64,000 nt of DNA from Flavobacterium sp. RSP15 (lineage in GTDB: Bacteria; Bacteroidota; Bacteroidia; Flavobacteriales; Flavobacteriaceae): assembly GCF_003968755.1 (NCBI RefSeq), contig NZ_RYDL01000003.1, forward strand, positions 124,001 to 188,000. Direction: 5' to 3'. The notes below the pieces were generated by a model. That model was not told the DNA's origin. It ran no database searches and saw only the letters and a list, made by a program, of their open reading frames with translations. The translations under genes and the position numbers were made by a program. Below, one piece after another: positions 17,901-26,577 of the stretch. The stretch's first letter is position 1. Every line of letters starts with the position of its first letter.

Positions 17901-18702
17901 TACTTTCCCTGCACATTTTACAGGAAAAAAACCTGTAATTGATGCTTCTAAACCGCGTCCTAAAGCAGCTATTATCCGTGAAAAAGGAAGTAATTCGGAA
18001 CGCGAAATGGCAAATTCCATGTACCTAGCCGGTTTTGATGTAAAAGATGTTCACATGACCGATTTAATTTCAGGTCGTGAAAATTTGGAAGACATTCAGT
18101 TCATTGGAGCTGTTGGTGGATTCTCTAATTCAGATGTTTTAGGTTCTGCCAAAGGTTGGGCGGGAGCATTTTTATACAATGAAAAGGCAAAAACAGCTTT
18201 AGACAATTTCTTCAAAAGAGACGACACCTTGTCTGTTGGAATCTGCAACGGTTGTCAATTGTTCATGGAACTGGAAGTCATTAATCCGGAGCATGACGTA
18301 CACGGAAAAATGCTACACAACGAAAGTCATAAACACGAAAGTATTTTTACATCAGTGACTATACAGGAAAACAATTCAGTGATGCTTTCTTCATTAGCAG
18401 GAAGTACGCTTGGAGTTTGGGTTTCGCATGGCGAAGGAAAATTTAACTTGCCAATGGGGGAAGAAAATTATACTATTGTTTCTAAATATGCCTATGAAGG
18501 TTATCCTGCTAATCCAAACGGATCGGATTACAATACGGCCATGCTTTGCGACAAAACAGGACGACATTTAGTAATGATGCCACACATTGAGCGCTCTACA
18601 TTTCAATGGAACTGGGCACATTATCCAAAAGATAGAGACGATGAAGTTTCGCCTTGGCATGAAGCTTTTGTCAATGCCAGAAAATGGGTGGATAAACAAT
18701 AA
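14950..18702 (+). CDS. purL: Phosphoribosylformylglycinamidine synthase (large form)
   Basis: Fourth step of de novo purine synthesis: FGAR, glutamine and ATP give FGAM. The 1250-residue chain is the fused single-polypeptide type, with an N-terminal PurS-like part, two AIRS-type halves (AETHNFPTTVEPFNGAATG; PTGKDSLSMKQKYP) and a C-terminal class I glutaminase. In the glutaminase GICNGCQ gives nucleophile C1099, and the His-Glu pair lies in MPHIERS. The ATG at 14950 is preferred over an upstream TTG because a promoter element overlaps that codon. Two segments look foreign: APFDSAQGS near residue 306 and IPSPALPEGEE near residue 919. Both match dispersed DNA repeats and interrupt otherwise conserved blocks without breaking the frame. 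Confidence 0.96.
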   Translation: MIHFFENQSKTVYAVHTQNALSEVGMSAQDISRLNWLFANSNKIEKSVLTDFFVGPRATMITPWSTNAVEITQNMGISGIIRIEEFHKATADFSDFDPMLSQKYSELNQDIFTINVLPEAILDIDDIAAYNKQEGLSLSPEEVAYLDNLALKLGRKLTDSEIFGFSQANSEHCRHKIFNGKFIIDGEEKESSLFKLIKKTSQENPNDIVSAYKDNVAFVKGPRVQQFAPKSADKPDFYEVKEFDSVISLKAETHNFPTTVEPFNGAATGSGGEIRDRLAGGQGSLPMAGTAVYMTSYSRLEAPFDSAQGSRPWENGMAERKWLYQTPMDILIKASNGASDFGNKFGQPLITGSILTFEHEHFDTLSVTGRKLGYDKVIMQAGGIGYGKLDQAIKKKPQTGDKIVILGGENYRIGMGGAAVSSADTGAFSSGIELNAIQRSNPEMQKRAANAIRGLVESDINPIVSIHDHGAGGHLNCLSELVEETGGLIDLDKLPVGDPTLSAKEIIGNESQERMGLVIAKENIDLLQKIADRERSPMYQVGDVTGDHRFTFQSKSTRAKPMDFALEDFFGSSPKVVMTDKTIQRKYTDLSYDKKNISTYLEQVLQLEAVACKDWLTNKVDRCVGGKVAKQQNAGPLQLPLNNCGVMALDYQGIEGVATSIGHSPIASLIDPVAGTRTAIAESLSNIVWAPIKDGLDGISLSANWMWACKNEGEDARLYAAVQACSDFAIELGINIPTGKDSLSMKQKYPNEEVIAPGTVIISAGGNCTDIRKVVEPVLQRDGGSIYYINLSQDDFKLGGSSFAQTLNTIGQEVSTIKDAAFFKRAFNTIQELILENNILAGHDIGSGGLITTLLEMCFADVNLGAKIDFSPEASGFEEKDIIKYLFAENIGIVFQAKSDAEVESKLKENTVSFYKLGIPSPALPEGEEAKLEIISSSLETLTFDIAKYRDIWFKTSFLLDQKQSKNGMAQARFDNYKNQALHYTFPAHFTGKKPVIDASKPRPKAAIIREKGSNSEREMANSMYLAGFDVKDVHMTDLISGRENLEDIQFIGAVGGFSNSDVLGSAKGWAGAFLYNEKAKTALDNFFKRDDTLSVGICNGCQLFMELEVINPEHDVHGKMLHNESHKHESIFTSVTIQENNSVMLSSLAGSTLGVWVSHGEGKFNLPMGEENYTIVSKYAYEGYPANPNGSDYNTAMLCDKTGRHLVMMPHIERSTFQWNWAHYPKDRDDEVSPWHEAFVNARKWVDKQ
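15853..15880. repeat. In-frame dispersed repeat inside purL (first)
   Basis: The stretch CATTCGACTCCGCTCAGGG (15857-15875) matches, from memory, a TTCGACTCCGCTCAG-type dispersed repeat of Bacteroidota genomes. It adds about nine residues between SYSRLE and RPWENGMAERKW, which are normally nearly adjacent. Confidence 0.55.
17703..17738. repeat. In-frame dispersed repeat inside purL (second)
   Basis: The segment CCCCTCCCCAGCCCTGCC followed by GGAAGGAGAGG is a GC-rich imperfect palindrome, far richer in G and C than the surrounding gene. It encodes PSPALPEGEEA in a variable part of PurL. The frame is kept. Confidence 0.5.
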
Positions 18703-18724
18703 TTTTTTGATTTACCATATTAAA

Positions 18725-18751
18725 GCGTTCCTGAAAAGGAACGTTTTTTTT
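18725..18751 (+). terminator. Terminator after purL
   Basis: CGTTCC and GGAACG pair around TGAAAA and are followed by eight T residues. Confidence 0.8.
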
Positions 18752-18946
18752 GTAGAATTAATTTAAAAGCCCTTTTGATGATTTGTAAGAAAATTTTAAT
18801 ATATTTGAAAATAGACAAAGTGAAACAAACCTTCTCCGATATACGAGTTATGGGCAAGCCACTAAAACGTTATATGGAAAATGGTTAGTTATACCCTCGA
18901 TGCTTTGATACTAGAATGCTGATAGGACAAAAAAAAAATAGTTAAG

Positions 18947-20518
18947 ATGAATGAAATTTTTGAAATCGTAGAAAATCTTTTCAGCTCTGGTGGCTTTATG
19001 CCTCGATGGATTTGTGGGCAGTGGTCAGAGACACTCGGTTGGCTTTACATTATGGCAAACATCGCCATTGGAGTAGCCTACCTGTCTATCCCGATCCTCC
19101 TATTTAAATTTCTCAAAAAAAGGAAAGAAAAAATATACAATAGGGTGTTCATATGCTTTATTCTATTCATCTTTTTTTGTGGCACTACGCATATTGTGGA
19201 CGCTATTATATTTTGGATTCCGTTATACCGGCTAAATGCAATAGTCTTGAGCATGACCGCATTGATATCTTGGATTACTGTTTTTGTGCTTTACCGCTTC
19301 CTTCCAAAAGCATTACAATATCGATCGCCCGCAGATTTGCAGCTAATCATTGAAGAACAAACGAAAGACTTAGCCATTGCCTACCAAAAGTTATCAATCA
19401 GTGAGAATCAATTCAAGACACTAGTAAATAGTAATCCGGATATCATTACGCGTATAGACAAAAATTTAACCTATCAATTCATCAATGATTCGATTAGCAA
19501 AGTACGGAACATGGAAGCTGAAAATATTATTGGTAAGAATATGCGGGAAGTTCAGTGGGAAGGTGATAACCAGATAAATGAATCATTCATTCGCCACGTA
19601 GAATCCGCTTTCAAAACAAATAAAACCGAAACGTTTGAATTTGAAACTTATACTAATATCAATCAATATAACTATTTTCAACTATCAATCATACCGCTTG
19701 AAAAGCAAGCGGGTGAAATGCCTGAAGATGTCTTAACAATAACCAGAGAAATTACGCATCAGAAACTGTATGAGTTAGAACTTAAACGTAATATTGATAA
19801 TCTCGAGCTTTTGGCAGATCGGATTGAGAAAAAAAGGAAGATATTAGAAGATTTTACGTATATCGTTTCACATAATTTAAGATCACCAGTTGCCAATTTA
19901 GCCGCTTTGTTAAATCTACTGAAAGACGAGACAGATGATGAAATGCGAAACATGTTCCTTGAAAAAATCAACATCGCCTTTGAAAATCTTTCTGCTACGG
20001 TAATGGATTTGACGAATGTTGTTCGAATACGACAAGATACTGAAATACCGAAAGAAGAACTTTTCTTTCAAGATATTGTATCAAAGCATATAATCAATCT
20101 GGAAATGCAGATTAAGGAAACGGCTTCCACTATTACTTACGATTTCAATGCTTGTGAGAAAATTAATTATCCCAAAATTTACCTTGAAAGCATTTTTTTA
20201 AACTTATTAACTAATGCGATTAAATATAGATCTTCAAAAAGAGCACCGCAAATTATTTTTAAATCGTACATCAATGAAGATGGAATGATTACCTTAACTT
20301 GCCAAGACAATGGAATGGGCATTAATCTAGAAAGGTACGGAGCAAAACTTTTTGGACTAAATAAAACATTTCACGAGCATCCTGATGCGAAAGGTACAGG
20401 CTTGTTCATCACTAAGAATCAAGTCGAAACAATGGGAGGCACCATTTTTGCTGAAAGCGAAGTAAATAAAGGAACAAAATTTATTATTTACTTCAATGCC
20501 AATAAATCTTTAATCTAA
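18947..20518 (+). CDS. PAS sensor histidine kinase with ethylene-receptor-like membrane domain
   Basis: A 523-residue sensor kinase. Residues 15-125 hold three transmembrane helices whose wording matches the ETR1 sensor domain: MPRWICGQW, GWLYIMANIAIGVAYLSIP, and FCGTTH with C78 and H82 spaced like the copper ligands C65/H69 of ETR1. The position of the ETR1 D25 is an asparagine here (N38). A PAS domain follows (about 145-270), then a short coiled coil, a HisKA box with phospho-acceptor H309 (IVSHNLRSP), and a HATPase with DNGMGIN and GTGLFITKN. A single-domain receiver gene follows 77 bp downstream and is the obvious partner. The ligand is unknown. Confidence 0.85.
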   Translation: MNEIFEIVENLFSSGGFMPRWICGQWSETLGWLYIMANIAIGVAYLSIPILLFKFLKKRKEKIYNRVFICFILFIFFCGTTHIVDAIIFWIPLYRLNAIVLSMTALISWITVFVLYRFLPKALQYRSPADLQLIIEEQTKDLAIAYQKLSISENQFKTLVNSNPDIITRIDKNLTYQFINDSISKVRNMEAENIIGKNMREVQWEGDNQINESFIRHVESAFKTNKTETFEFETYTNINQYNYFQLSIIPLEKQAGEMPEDVLTITREITHQKLYELELKRNIDNLELLADRIEKKRKILEDFTYIVSHNLRSPVANLAALLNLLKDETDDEMRNMFLEKINIAFENLSATVMDLTNVVRIRQDTEIPKEELFFQDIVSKHIINLEMQIKETASTITYDFNACEKINYPKIYLESIFLNLLTNAIKYRSSKRAPQIIFKSYINEDGMITLTCQDNGMGINLERYGAKLFGLNKTFHEHPDAKGTGLFITKNQVETMGGTIFAESEVNKGTKFIIYFNANKSLI

Positions 20519-20595
20519 AAAAATGTGTTAATTTTGAAAAAAAAATTGAACTAGACTTTTGAACATTTCCTAAAATAACATTTAAAATAACATTA

Positions 20596-21000
20596 ATGAA
20601 TAAGATAAATACTTTTTGCATTGTAGACGATGATGATATCTATCAGTTTACTACATCAGTTTTGCTGAAAAAGACTGACCTAGTAAATAAGATTATTGTG
20701 TTTTCAAACGGTTTGAAAGCAATTAATTTCCTAAAGGATGAAATGGGCAATAAGGAAAACATTCCTGACGTTCTGTTTTTAGATATAAACATGCCTGTTA
20801 TGGATGGGTGGGAGTTTTTGGAGGAATACCTGCTTATTAAGCATATGATGCCTAAGACAGTAGTAATTTATATGGTGAGTTCATCTGTAGACGAAAAAGA
20901 TGTTTTAAAAGCTAAAAGCATTAGCGCACTGTCAGGTTATTTGGTAAAGCCGATATCAACCCAAAATATAATGGAAGTTATTTTAGGAATTCTTAATTAA
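20596..21000 (+). CDS. Single-domain response regulator (CheY-like receiver)
   Basis: A 134-residue receiver with no output domain. The acidic pocket is DDDD at residues 11-14, the phospho-acceptor is D63 in FLDINMPVMDG, the conserved Ser/Thr switch lies in MVSSSVDEKD, and the lysine is in GYLVKPIS. It probably accepts phosphate from the upstream kinase and acts by protein-protein contact or as a relay or sink. The longer-than-usual alpha4 region (LLIKHMMPKTVVIYMVSSS) is common in Bacteroidota receivers of this class. Confidence 0.9.
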   Translation: MNKINTFCIVDDDDIYQFTTSVLLKKTDLVNKIIVFSNGLKAINFLKDEMGNKENIPDVLFLDINMPVMDGWEFLEEYLLIKHMMPKTVVIYMVSSSVDEKDVLKAKSISALSGYLVKPISTQNIMEVILGILN

Positions 21001-22789
21001 GTTTTATTTTTACATCAACTTTTAAACCAATTGCAACACAGATTACGTTTTCAGATTAGGTTCACTGCAAATCTCTAGTATGTTTAAAACATCTTCATTG
21101 CCAATAGCAAGAATACTTTTCATCGTTCAAATACTAATTTGAGTCCTTTCTTATCACCGCGCTGATTAGCCCTACCGCGCTGATATTCCACAATCGTTAG
21201 CGCAGTTTTGCAAACTGTACCCGCAACAGAGAGCAAACAACGAAAAAACTATGAGTACTTCATTACTTTTTACTATTTTACTAGAAACAATATTTCTGCT
21301 ATGAATAAAACTATAAAAACTAAAGACTAGATTAGAAAATGAATTAGAATTAGTTTTATTAGACTAATTTTTGTGCCTAATTGGAATTGACACAGTTTGC
21401 AAAAATGCCGCAACGATTCTCTGTAAATACTCGCGGTCTAGGGAATGCTTTTCTCCACTGGCACTGGTTTATCCATGTTCTCTAGTGCTCCTTTGCAACG
21501 AGTACCAACTTAAATTAAGACACAAACTATAGCATTTGCAATGTGGATCGCTAAATATTTTTTGATAGTTTTTACAAAACAGATTATATCTCTGCATAAC
21601 AAACGCTTTATAGTTAACATTCGTAAGTGACTATTCAAAAAAGAATGAAAAAAGATTTAAAAAAGCTGCGTTTTATTCACATAAATAAATAATAACTCAT
21701 TATAAATTAGCGTCGAAGGAAATAATATTGTTTTTGCCATGAACACAAAACTTGAGCTTTTAGTATAAATTTAAGCTTGTGAATATCCGTTTTAGAACCT
21801 ACTCTACATAACTGATTTTATATTTTACAGTAACCAGATTACCAAAAGCTGTGTCGGCTGTAGTACTTCATTAAATCATAGCCGAACTATACTTTGATAT
21901 TAGCATTATTTTAACCAAAAAAAGGACCATAAAATCCAATTGTGCGATATATGCATCGCTTGACCCTCACCTGAAATTTATTTACTTTATACAGAATAAA
22001 AGTAATTTATTTAAAATAACATAAATTTATTTAATGCCTATCATTACAAACATTAATAAAAACTTGTGAAGAAAAAAAACCACTTTTGTACATTAGTGAA
22101 TAATTTATTTAGTTAAAAAATAATTACGGATTTTAATGAGTGGTACAAAAAAATTGTAAATGGAATTGCAGTATGACCTTTCGTGCTAAAAATTTGCACT
22201 GTAATATTTTCCTTTTCTAATATTTTGAATTAGTAAACAAATACTAGAACTTTAGCGATGAATACAGATGCCTATTGTATTCGCTTAACTTTTAACCAAC
22301 GAAAAGTTAAGCGGAGCAGTTCCTTTTAACAATAAAAGTAAAATTTATAAATTGAAAGAACAGCATAATTAACTATAACATTAAAAATTTACAGGATAAA
22401 AGAGTACTTTTAGATGAGTAAATTATAAAAAGCACGTCCGTTCTAACATCTATTTACTACATAAAAATCACTATTAACATTAGAGTATTAAGCCTGATGT
22501 TGGTGCTTAAAAAATTAAATCGTACAACCTCCAAAAAGACCTTGAGAACTATTTAACCTAAACTTAAGTAGGTACAGAGTTTAACCGCACTTAAGAATAG
22601 TACCTAAAGCAAGAGACCGTGCATATTTTGTGCGATTTATTGTTATAATCCTACACTAAAAATTATACTTCATGAAAACGATTGCGTTAAATAGTAAGAA
22701 TCCTTTTAATATTTTGCGATATAATTCATAATTTTTAAAATTTATACCTATTTTTTTTTTAATTTGCGAACAAATCCAATATTTCCATA
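21001..22789. other. Long gene-free region (about 1.8 kb)
   Basis: No frame of useful length, RNA gene or terminator is evident. Two related motifs lie about 190 bp apart: CAGTTTTGCAAACTG (21203-21217) and CAGTTTGCAAAAATG (21393-21407), each followed by CCGCAAC. On the minus strand near 21044-21180 two very short frames overlap by ATGA (KKGLKLVFER, then MKSILAIGNEDVLNILEI), which look like gene debris. The rest is strongly AT-rich. Confidence 0.5.
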
Positions 22790-24565
22790 ATGATAAATAT
22801 CACTCGCCTCTTTGATTTCCCTTATTATCAGCACGAAAAATACAATTCTATTCCGGATGCTTTAGTAAGCAAACAAAACGGTGTCTGGATCAAAACATCT
22901 ACACAGGAATATATCGCTAAAGCCAATGCCGTTTCGAGAGCACTACTCCGAATGGGTGTTCAAAAAGACGATAAAATTGCCATCATCTCCTCTAATAATA
23001 GAACCGAGTGGAATATTATGGACATTGGTGTGCTACAAACCGGCGCACAAACCGTTCCAATTTATCCTACCATTTCAGAAGAAGATTACGAATATATTCT
23101 AAACCATTCCGGTTCTATGTATTGTTTCGTATCGGATGCCGAAGTGCTTCGAAAAGTAAACCTAATCAAACATAAAGTCCCTACACTCAAAGAAGTCTAT
23201 TCCTTCAACGAAATCGGAGGCTGCTCCAACTGGAATGAATTACTGATTCTTGGCGTAGACAACGGAAACCAAAACGAAGTGGAACAACGCAAAAACAGCG
23301 TAAAAACCGAAGATTTGGCCACAATAATCTATACTTCAGGAACAACTGGAAGACCGAAAGGGGTCATGCTTTCGCATAAAAATATTGTGTCAAATGTGCT
23401 GGACAGTGCTGCGAGAATTCCATTTGAAGCCGGAAAAACCCGTGCTTTAAGCTTCCTTCCTATTTGCCATATTTTTGAAAGAATGATTTTGTATCTGTAC
23501 CAATATTATGGTGTTTCAGTCTATTTTGGAGAATCTATTGAAAAAATAAGTGACAATATCAAAGAAGTGAAACCAACAGTAATCACTGCTGTTCCCAGAC
23601 TTTTAGAAAAAGTATATGACAAAATTTATGCTAAAGGAACCGAATTAACCGGCATCAAAAAAAAATTGTTCTTTTGGGCTATTAACTTAGGTTTAATCTA
23701 TGAACCGTATGGCAAAAATGGATTTTGGTACGAGTTTCAACTTAAAATTGCCCGCAAACTTATTTTCAGTAAATGGAAGGAAGGTTTGGGCGGAAACCTC
23801 GATTTAATGGTTTCTGGAAGCGCTGCTTTGCAACCAAGACTAGCCCGCATTTTTGCCGCTGCCGAAATCCCAGTTATGGAAGGTTACGGATTGACAGAAA
23901 CCTCTCCAGTAATCTCCGTAAATGATATTAGAAATGGTGGTTTCCGGGTAGGAACAGTTGGTAAAGTAATCGATAATGTGGAAGTTATTATTGCCAAAGA
24001 CGGAGAAATCCTATGCAAAGGACCTAACGTAATGATGGGCTATTACAAAGACGAAAAACTGACAAATGAAGTAATAACGGACGGGTTTTTCCACACGGGA
24101 GATATTGGGATTTTCGACGAAGATGGATTCTTAAAAATCACCGATCGTAAGAAAGAAATGTTCAAAACGTCAGGAGGAAAATACATAGCACCACAATTAA
24201 TCGAAAATACGATGAAACAATCTCGTTTCATTGAGCAAATCATGGTTATTGGTGACGGACAAAAAATGCCGGCTGCCTTTATTCAGCCGAGTTTTGATTT
24301 CATCAAAGAATGGGCCGTTATCCACGGAATCAACATAGGAAAAAGCAATGAAGAAATAATTGCCAACGAAAAAGTAATCGAAAGAATCCAATTGGAAATT
24401 GACAATCTGAACGAAAAATTTGGAAATTGGGAGAAGATAAAACGTTTTGAGCTAACGCCGGATTTATGGTCTGTGGAAGGTGGACAGCTTACGCCAACCC
24501 TGAAACTAAAACGAAAAATAGTAATGGAAAAATACATTGATTTATTCCATAAAATCTACAACTAG
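22790..24565 (+). CDS. Long-chain acyl-CoA synthetase (AMP-forming)
   Basis: Activates fatty acids to acyl-CoA with ATP, feeding the beta-oxidation genes encoded just downstream. The 591-residue protein has the adenylation P-loop YTSGTTGRPKGVMLSHKN, the YGLTETSP motif, the TGDIG hinge region with ITDRKKEMFKTSGGKYIAP, and a C-terminal lysine in TLKLKRKIV. The length and the sequence GNWEKIKRFEL fit the FadD/FAA class common in Bacteroidota. The lipoprotein hydrolase gene follows after 5 bp, so the two are likely co-transcribed. Confidence 0.9.
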   Translation: MINITRLFDFPYYQHEKYNSIPDALVSKQNGVWIKTSTQEYIAKANAVSRALLRMGVQKDDKIAIISSNNRTEWNIMDIGVLQTGAQTVPIYPTISEEDYEYILNHSGSMYCFVSDAEVLRKVNLIKHKVPTLKEVYSFNEIGGCSNWNELLILGVDNGNQNEVEQRKNSVKTEDLATIIYTSGTTGRPKGVMLSHKNIVSNVLDSAARIPFEAGKTRALSFLPICHIFERMILYLYQYYGVSVYFGESIEKISDNIKEVKPTVITAVPRLLEKVYDKIYAKGTELTGIKKKLFFWAINLGLIYEPYGKNGFWYEFQLKIARKLIFSKWKEGLGGNLDLMVSGSAALQPRLARIFAAAEIPVMEGYGLTETSPVISVNDIRNGGFRVGTVGKVIDNVEVIIAKDGEILCKGPNVMMGYYKDEKLTNEVITDGFFHTGDIGIFDEDGFLKITDRKKEMFKTSGGKYIAPQLIENTMKQSRFIEQIMVIGDGQKMPAAFIQPSFDFIKEWAVIHGINIGKSNEEIIANEKVIERIQLEIDNLNEKFGNWEKIKRFELTPDLWSVEGGQLTPTLKLKRKIVMEKYIDLFHKIYN

Positions 24566-24570
24566 CCGTT

Positions 24571-25623
24571 ATGAAACTAAAAGTCTTGATTTACTCCGTT
24601 GTCAGTGTGTTCTTTTTTTCTAATTGTCAGGAAAAACCTAAGGAAGATTCCATAAAAGCAAATTATTTAGATTTCTCCAAACGGGACGACCAACTCACAG
24701 GCGGCATCAAAATGATTCCGATTCATACGCCAAAAGGCACGTTTAAAGTCTGGACCAAACGAGTGGGCAATAATCCTAAAATAAAGGTGTTGTTGCTGCA
24801 CGGCGGTCCAGGTTTGACCCATGAATTATACGAGGCCTTTGACGGTTATTTTCCCAACGAAAGCATTGAATACATTTATTACGATCAGTTAGGCTCGTAT
24901 TACAGCGACCAACCCAACGACAACAGTTTGTGGACCAATGAACGTTTTGTGGAGGAAGTCGAGCAAGTGCGCATCGCATTAGGCTTGGACAGTTCTAATT
25001 TTTACCTTATGGGACAATCTTGGGGCGGAATCCTAGCAATGGAATACGCTTTGAAATACCAAAAAAACCTGAAAGGATTAATTATCTCAAATATGATGGC
25101 GAGTGCTCAGGAATATAACGCTTACGCAAAAGACGTTCTGGCACCGCAAATGGATTCTAAAATCCTAAAGCAATTACAGGATATCGAAAAAAATAATGAT
25201 TTTGATAATCCAAAATACAGCGAATTACTGTTCAAACATTACTACACGGAACATATTTTGAGAATGCCACTCGAAAAATGGCCAGAATCCATCAACAGAT
25301 GTTTCAAGCACATTAATCCTAATGTATATGTTTTTATGCAAGGCCACAGTGAATTTGGCATCACTGGAAATGCCTCCCTTAAAAATTGGGATGTCAAAGC
25401 CAGACTAAAAACCCTTACTGTTCCAACCTTGAGTATTGGTTCTAAATACGATACTATGGATCCCGAACACATGAAATGGATTGCTAACGAAGTCCAAAAC
25501 GGACGTTTCTTGTTTTGTCCTAACGGAAGTCACCTTTCACAATACGATGACCCAAAAACCTATTTTCCGGGTGTGATTAAGTTCTTGAAAGATGTGGATA
25601 AAGGGGAGTTTAAGAAGGGTTAA
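24571..25623 (+). CDS. Alpha/beta-hydrolase lipoprotein, proline iminopeptidase-like
   Basis: A 350-residue exported hydrolase. A signal peptide ends in FFSNC with C19 as lipidation site. The oxyanion segment LLLHGGPG is at 75-82, the nucleophile S150 is in GQSWGG, and the likely acid and base are in SKYDTMDPE and NGSHLSQYDDP near residues 290-325. HGGPG and GQSWGG are hallmarks of the proline iminopeptidase/tricorn-interacting-factor F1 branch (peptidase family S33). It may cleave N-terminal proline or other residues from peptides in the periplasm. Its link to the adjacent acyl-CoA synthetase is only positional. Confidence 0.85.
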   Translation: MKLKVLIYSVVSVFFFSNCQEKPKEDSIKANYLDFSKRDDQLTGGIKMIPIHTPKGTFKVWTKRVGNNPKIKVLLLHGGPGLTHELYEAFDGYFPNESIEYIYYDQLGSYYSDQPNDNSLWTNERFVEEVEQVRIALGLDSSNFYLMGQSWGGILAMEYALKYQKNLKGLIISNMMASAQEYNAYAKDVLAPQMDSKILKQLQDIEKNNDFDNPKYSELLFKHYYTEHILRMPLEKWPESINRCFKHINPNVYVFMQGHSEFGITGNASLKNWDVKARLKTLTVPTLSIGSKYDTMDPEHMKWIANEVQNGRFLFCPNGSHLSQYDDPKTYFPGVIKFLKDVDKGEFKKG

Positions 25624-25639
25624 ATAAAAGCATACTATA

Positions 25640-25671
25640 AAAAACCACGAATTGATTTTCGTGGTTTTTTG
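25640..25671 (+). terminator. Terminator after the hydrolase gene
   Basis: AAAACCACGAA pairs with TTCGTGGTTTT around TTGATT and is followed by Ts. Confidence 0.85.
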
Positions 25672-25789
25672 GTTTTTAGTCAAGAACAATAAACTCAAAA
25701 ATCAAATTTAATGACAGTAAACTACTTATTACGTAAACCCATAATCCCACCAATTAAACTAAAATCCCCAATCATTCCTCTCATCAGGA

Positions 25790-25880
25790 ATTGCGTAAGG
25801 GATGGAAGTGGCATCGCACGCTTTTTAGCGTGGATACAACGTACAGCCCGACCCGGAGTTTTTACGAAGGGATACGCCCA
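25790..25880 (+). ncRNA. Structured RNA element, Flavo-1-like (copy 2)
   Basis: The outer stem is GCGTA (25793-25797) with TACGC (25873-25877). GGG pairs with CCC of AGCCCG, and an inner hairpin pairs CACGCT with AGCGTG. The core GATGGAAGTGGCATC...GATACAACGTACAGC aligns with the element at 5144-5221 although the hairpin sequences differ completely, as expected for a conserved RNA fold. It stands free between a terminator and the marR promoter. Confidence 0.55.
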
Positions 25881-25973
25881 AAAAATAATTACTCATAAAA
25901 ACAGTATAATCGACTCTATTTAATTGTCATTTTTTTATATTTAGTGCTTTTTAACAAAAAAATATTTTAATAT

Positions 25974-25989
25974 ATTATGCATGCATAGT
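25974..25989. promoter_or_regulatory. Candidate MarR operator (TATGCATGCATA palindrome)
   Basis: TATGCATGCATA (25976-25987) is a perfect 12-bp palindrome, extended to 16 bp with one asymmetric pair. It lies immediately upstream of the -7 element at 25999, where a bound repressor would block the promoter. MarR-family dimers typically bind such palindromes at their own promoters. Confidence 0.5.
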
Positions 25990-25998
25990 ATTTTTTAT

Positions 25999-26006
25999 TA
26001 TATTTG
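25999..26006 (+). promoter_or_regulatory. Candidate -7 element of the marR-fad operon
   Basis: TATATTTG fits TAnnTTTG and lies 19 nt before the marR start codon. Confidence 0.5.
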
Positions 26007-26024
26007 AAATCGATATAGTTACTT

Positions 26025-26534
26025 ATGAAAGATAAAACGATAGATTATATTTTACGTGCCACCTGGCAAGCAGTGGCCAGAATGTATAATGAAGAAGCTT
26101 CGAAATACGATGCGAGCATGGCTACTGGGTTCGCTTTATTAAGTATTGATAAGGATGGTGGGACGCCATCGACCTCATTAGGTCCAAAAATGGGAATGGA
26201 AGCTACCAGCCTGACCAGAACCCTTAAATCTATGGAGGAAAAAGGCTTGATTATTCGCAAGAAAAATCCAGTGGATGGCCGTGGAGTATTGATTTACCTC
26301 ACGGATTTTGGTAAAGAAAAAAGGGAATTGTCAAAAAATACGGTGTTGAAATTTAATGAAACGGTAAAAAAAACGATCTCGGAAGAGAAGCTGCAGCACT
26401 TTATTGAAGTTGCAGAAGCCATCAATGAATTAATTCAAGAGAAAAATATATTTACGCACACGAGCGCCAGCGAACTGGCGGAACAAACTGAAAAAACAGC
26501 GAATGATACCGCCAAAATTGAAATCCTTCAATAA
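26025..26534 (+). CDS. MarR-family transcriptional regulator of the beta-oxidation operon
   Basis: A 169-residue regulator with the MarR winged helix: LGPKMGMEATSLTRTLKSME as recognition region and KNPVDGRGVLIYLTDFGK as wing. The N-terminal helix DYILRATWQAVARMY and the C-terminal helices mediate dimerisation. It is the first gene of a run of beta-oxidation genes, 43 bp ahead of the fadN-like gene. By analogy with other fatty-acid MarR or TetR regulators it may release DNA on binding acyl-CoA. A palindrome in its own promoter is a likely operator. Confidence 0.88.
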   Translation: MKDKTIDYILRATWQAVARMYNEEASKYDASMATGFALLSIDKDGGTPSTSLGPKMGMEATSLTRTLKSMEEKGLIIRKKNPVDGRGVLIYLTDFGKEKRELSKNTVLKFNETVKKTISEEKLQHFIEVAEAINELIQEKNIFTHTSASELAEQTEKTANDTAKIEILQ

Positions 26535-26577
26535 AAATAGCGCTGTCATTTTCTAATGAAAATCAAATATTATTTAT

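Noticed and set aside
21641..21690. Short frame MKKDLKKLRFIHINK
   Set aside because: Fifteen codons in AT-rich DNA with no supporting context; chance is likely.
25711..25923. 70-codon plus-strand frame
   Set aside because: It runs across the structured RNA element and has no family features; its odd composition reflects that element.
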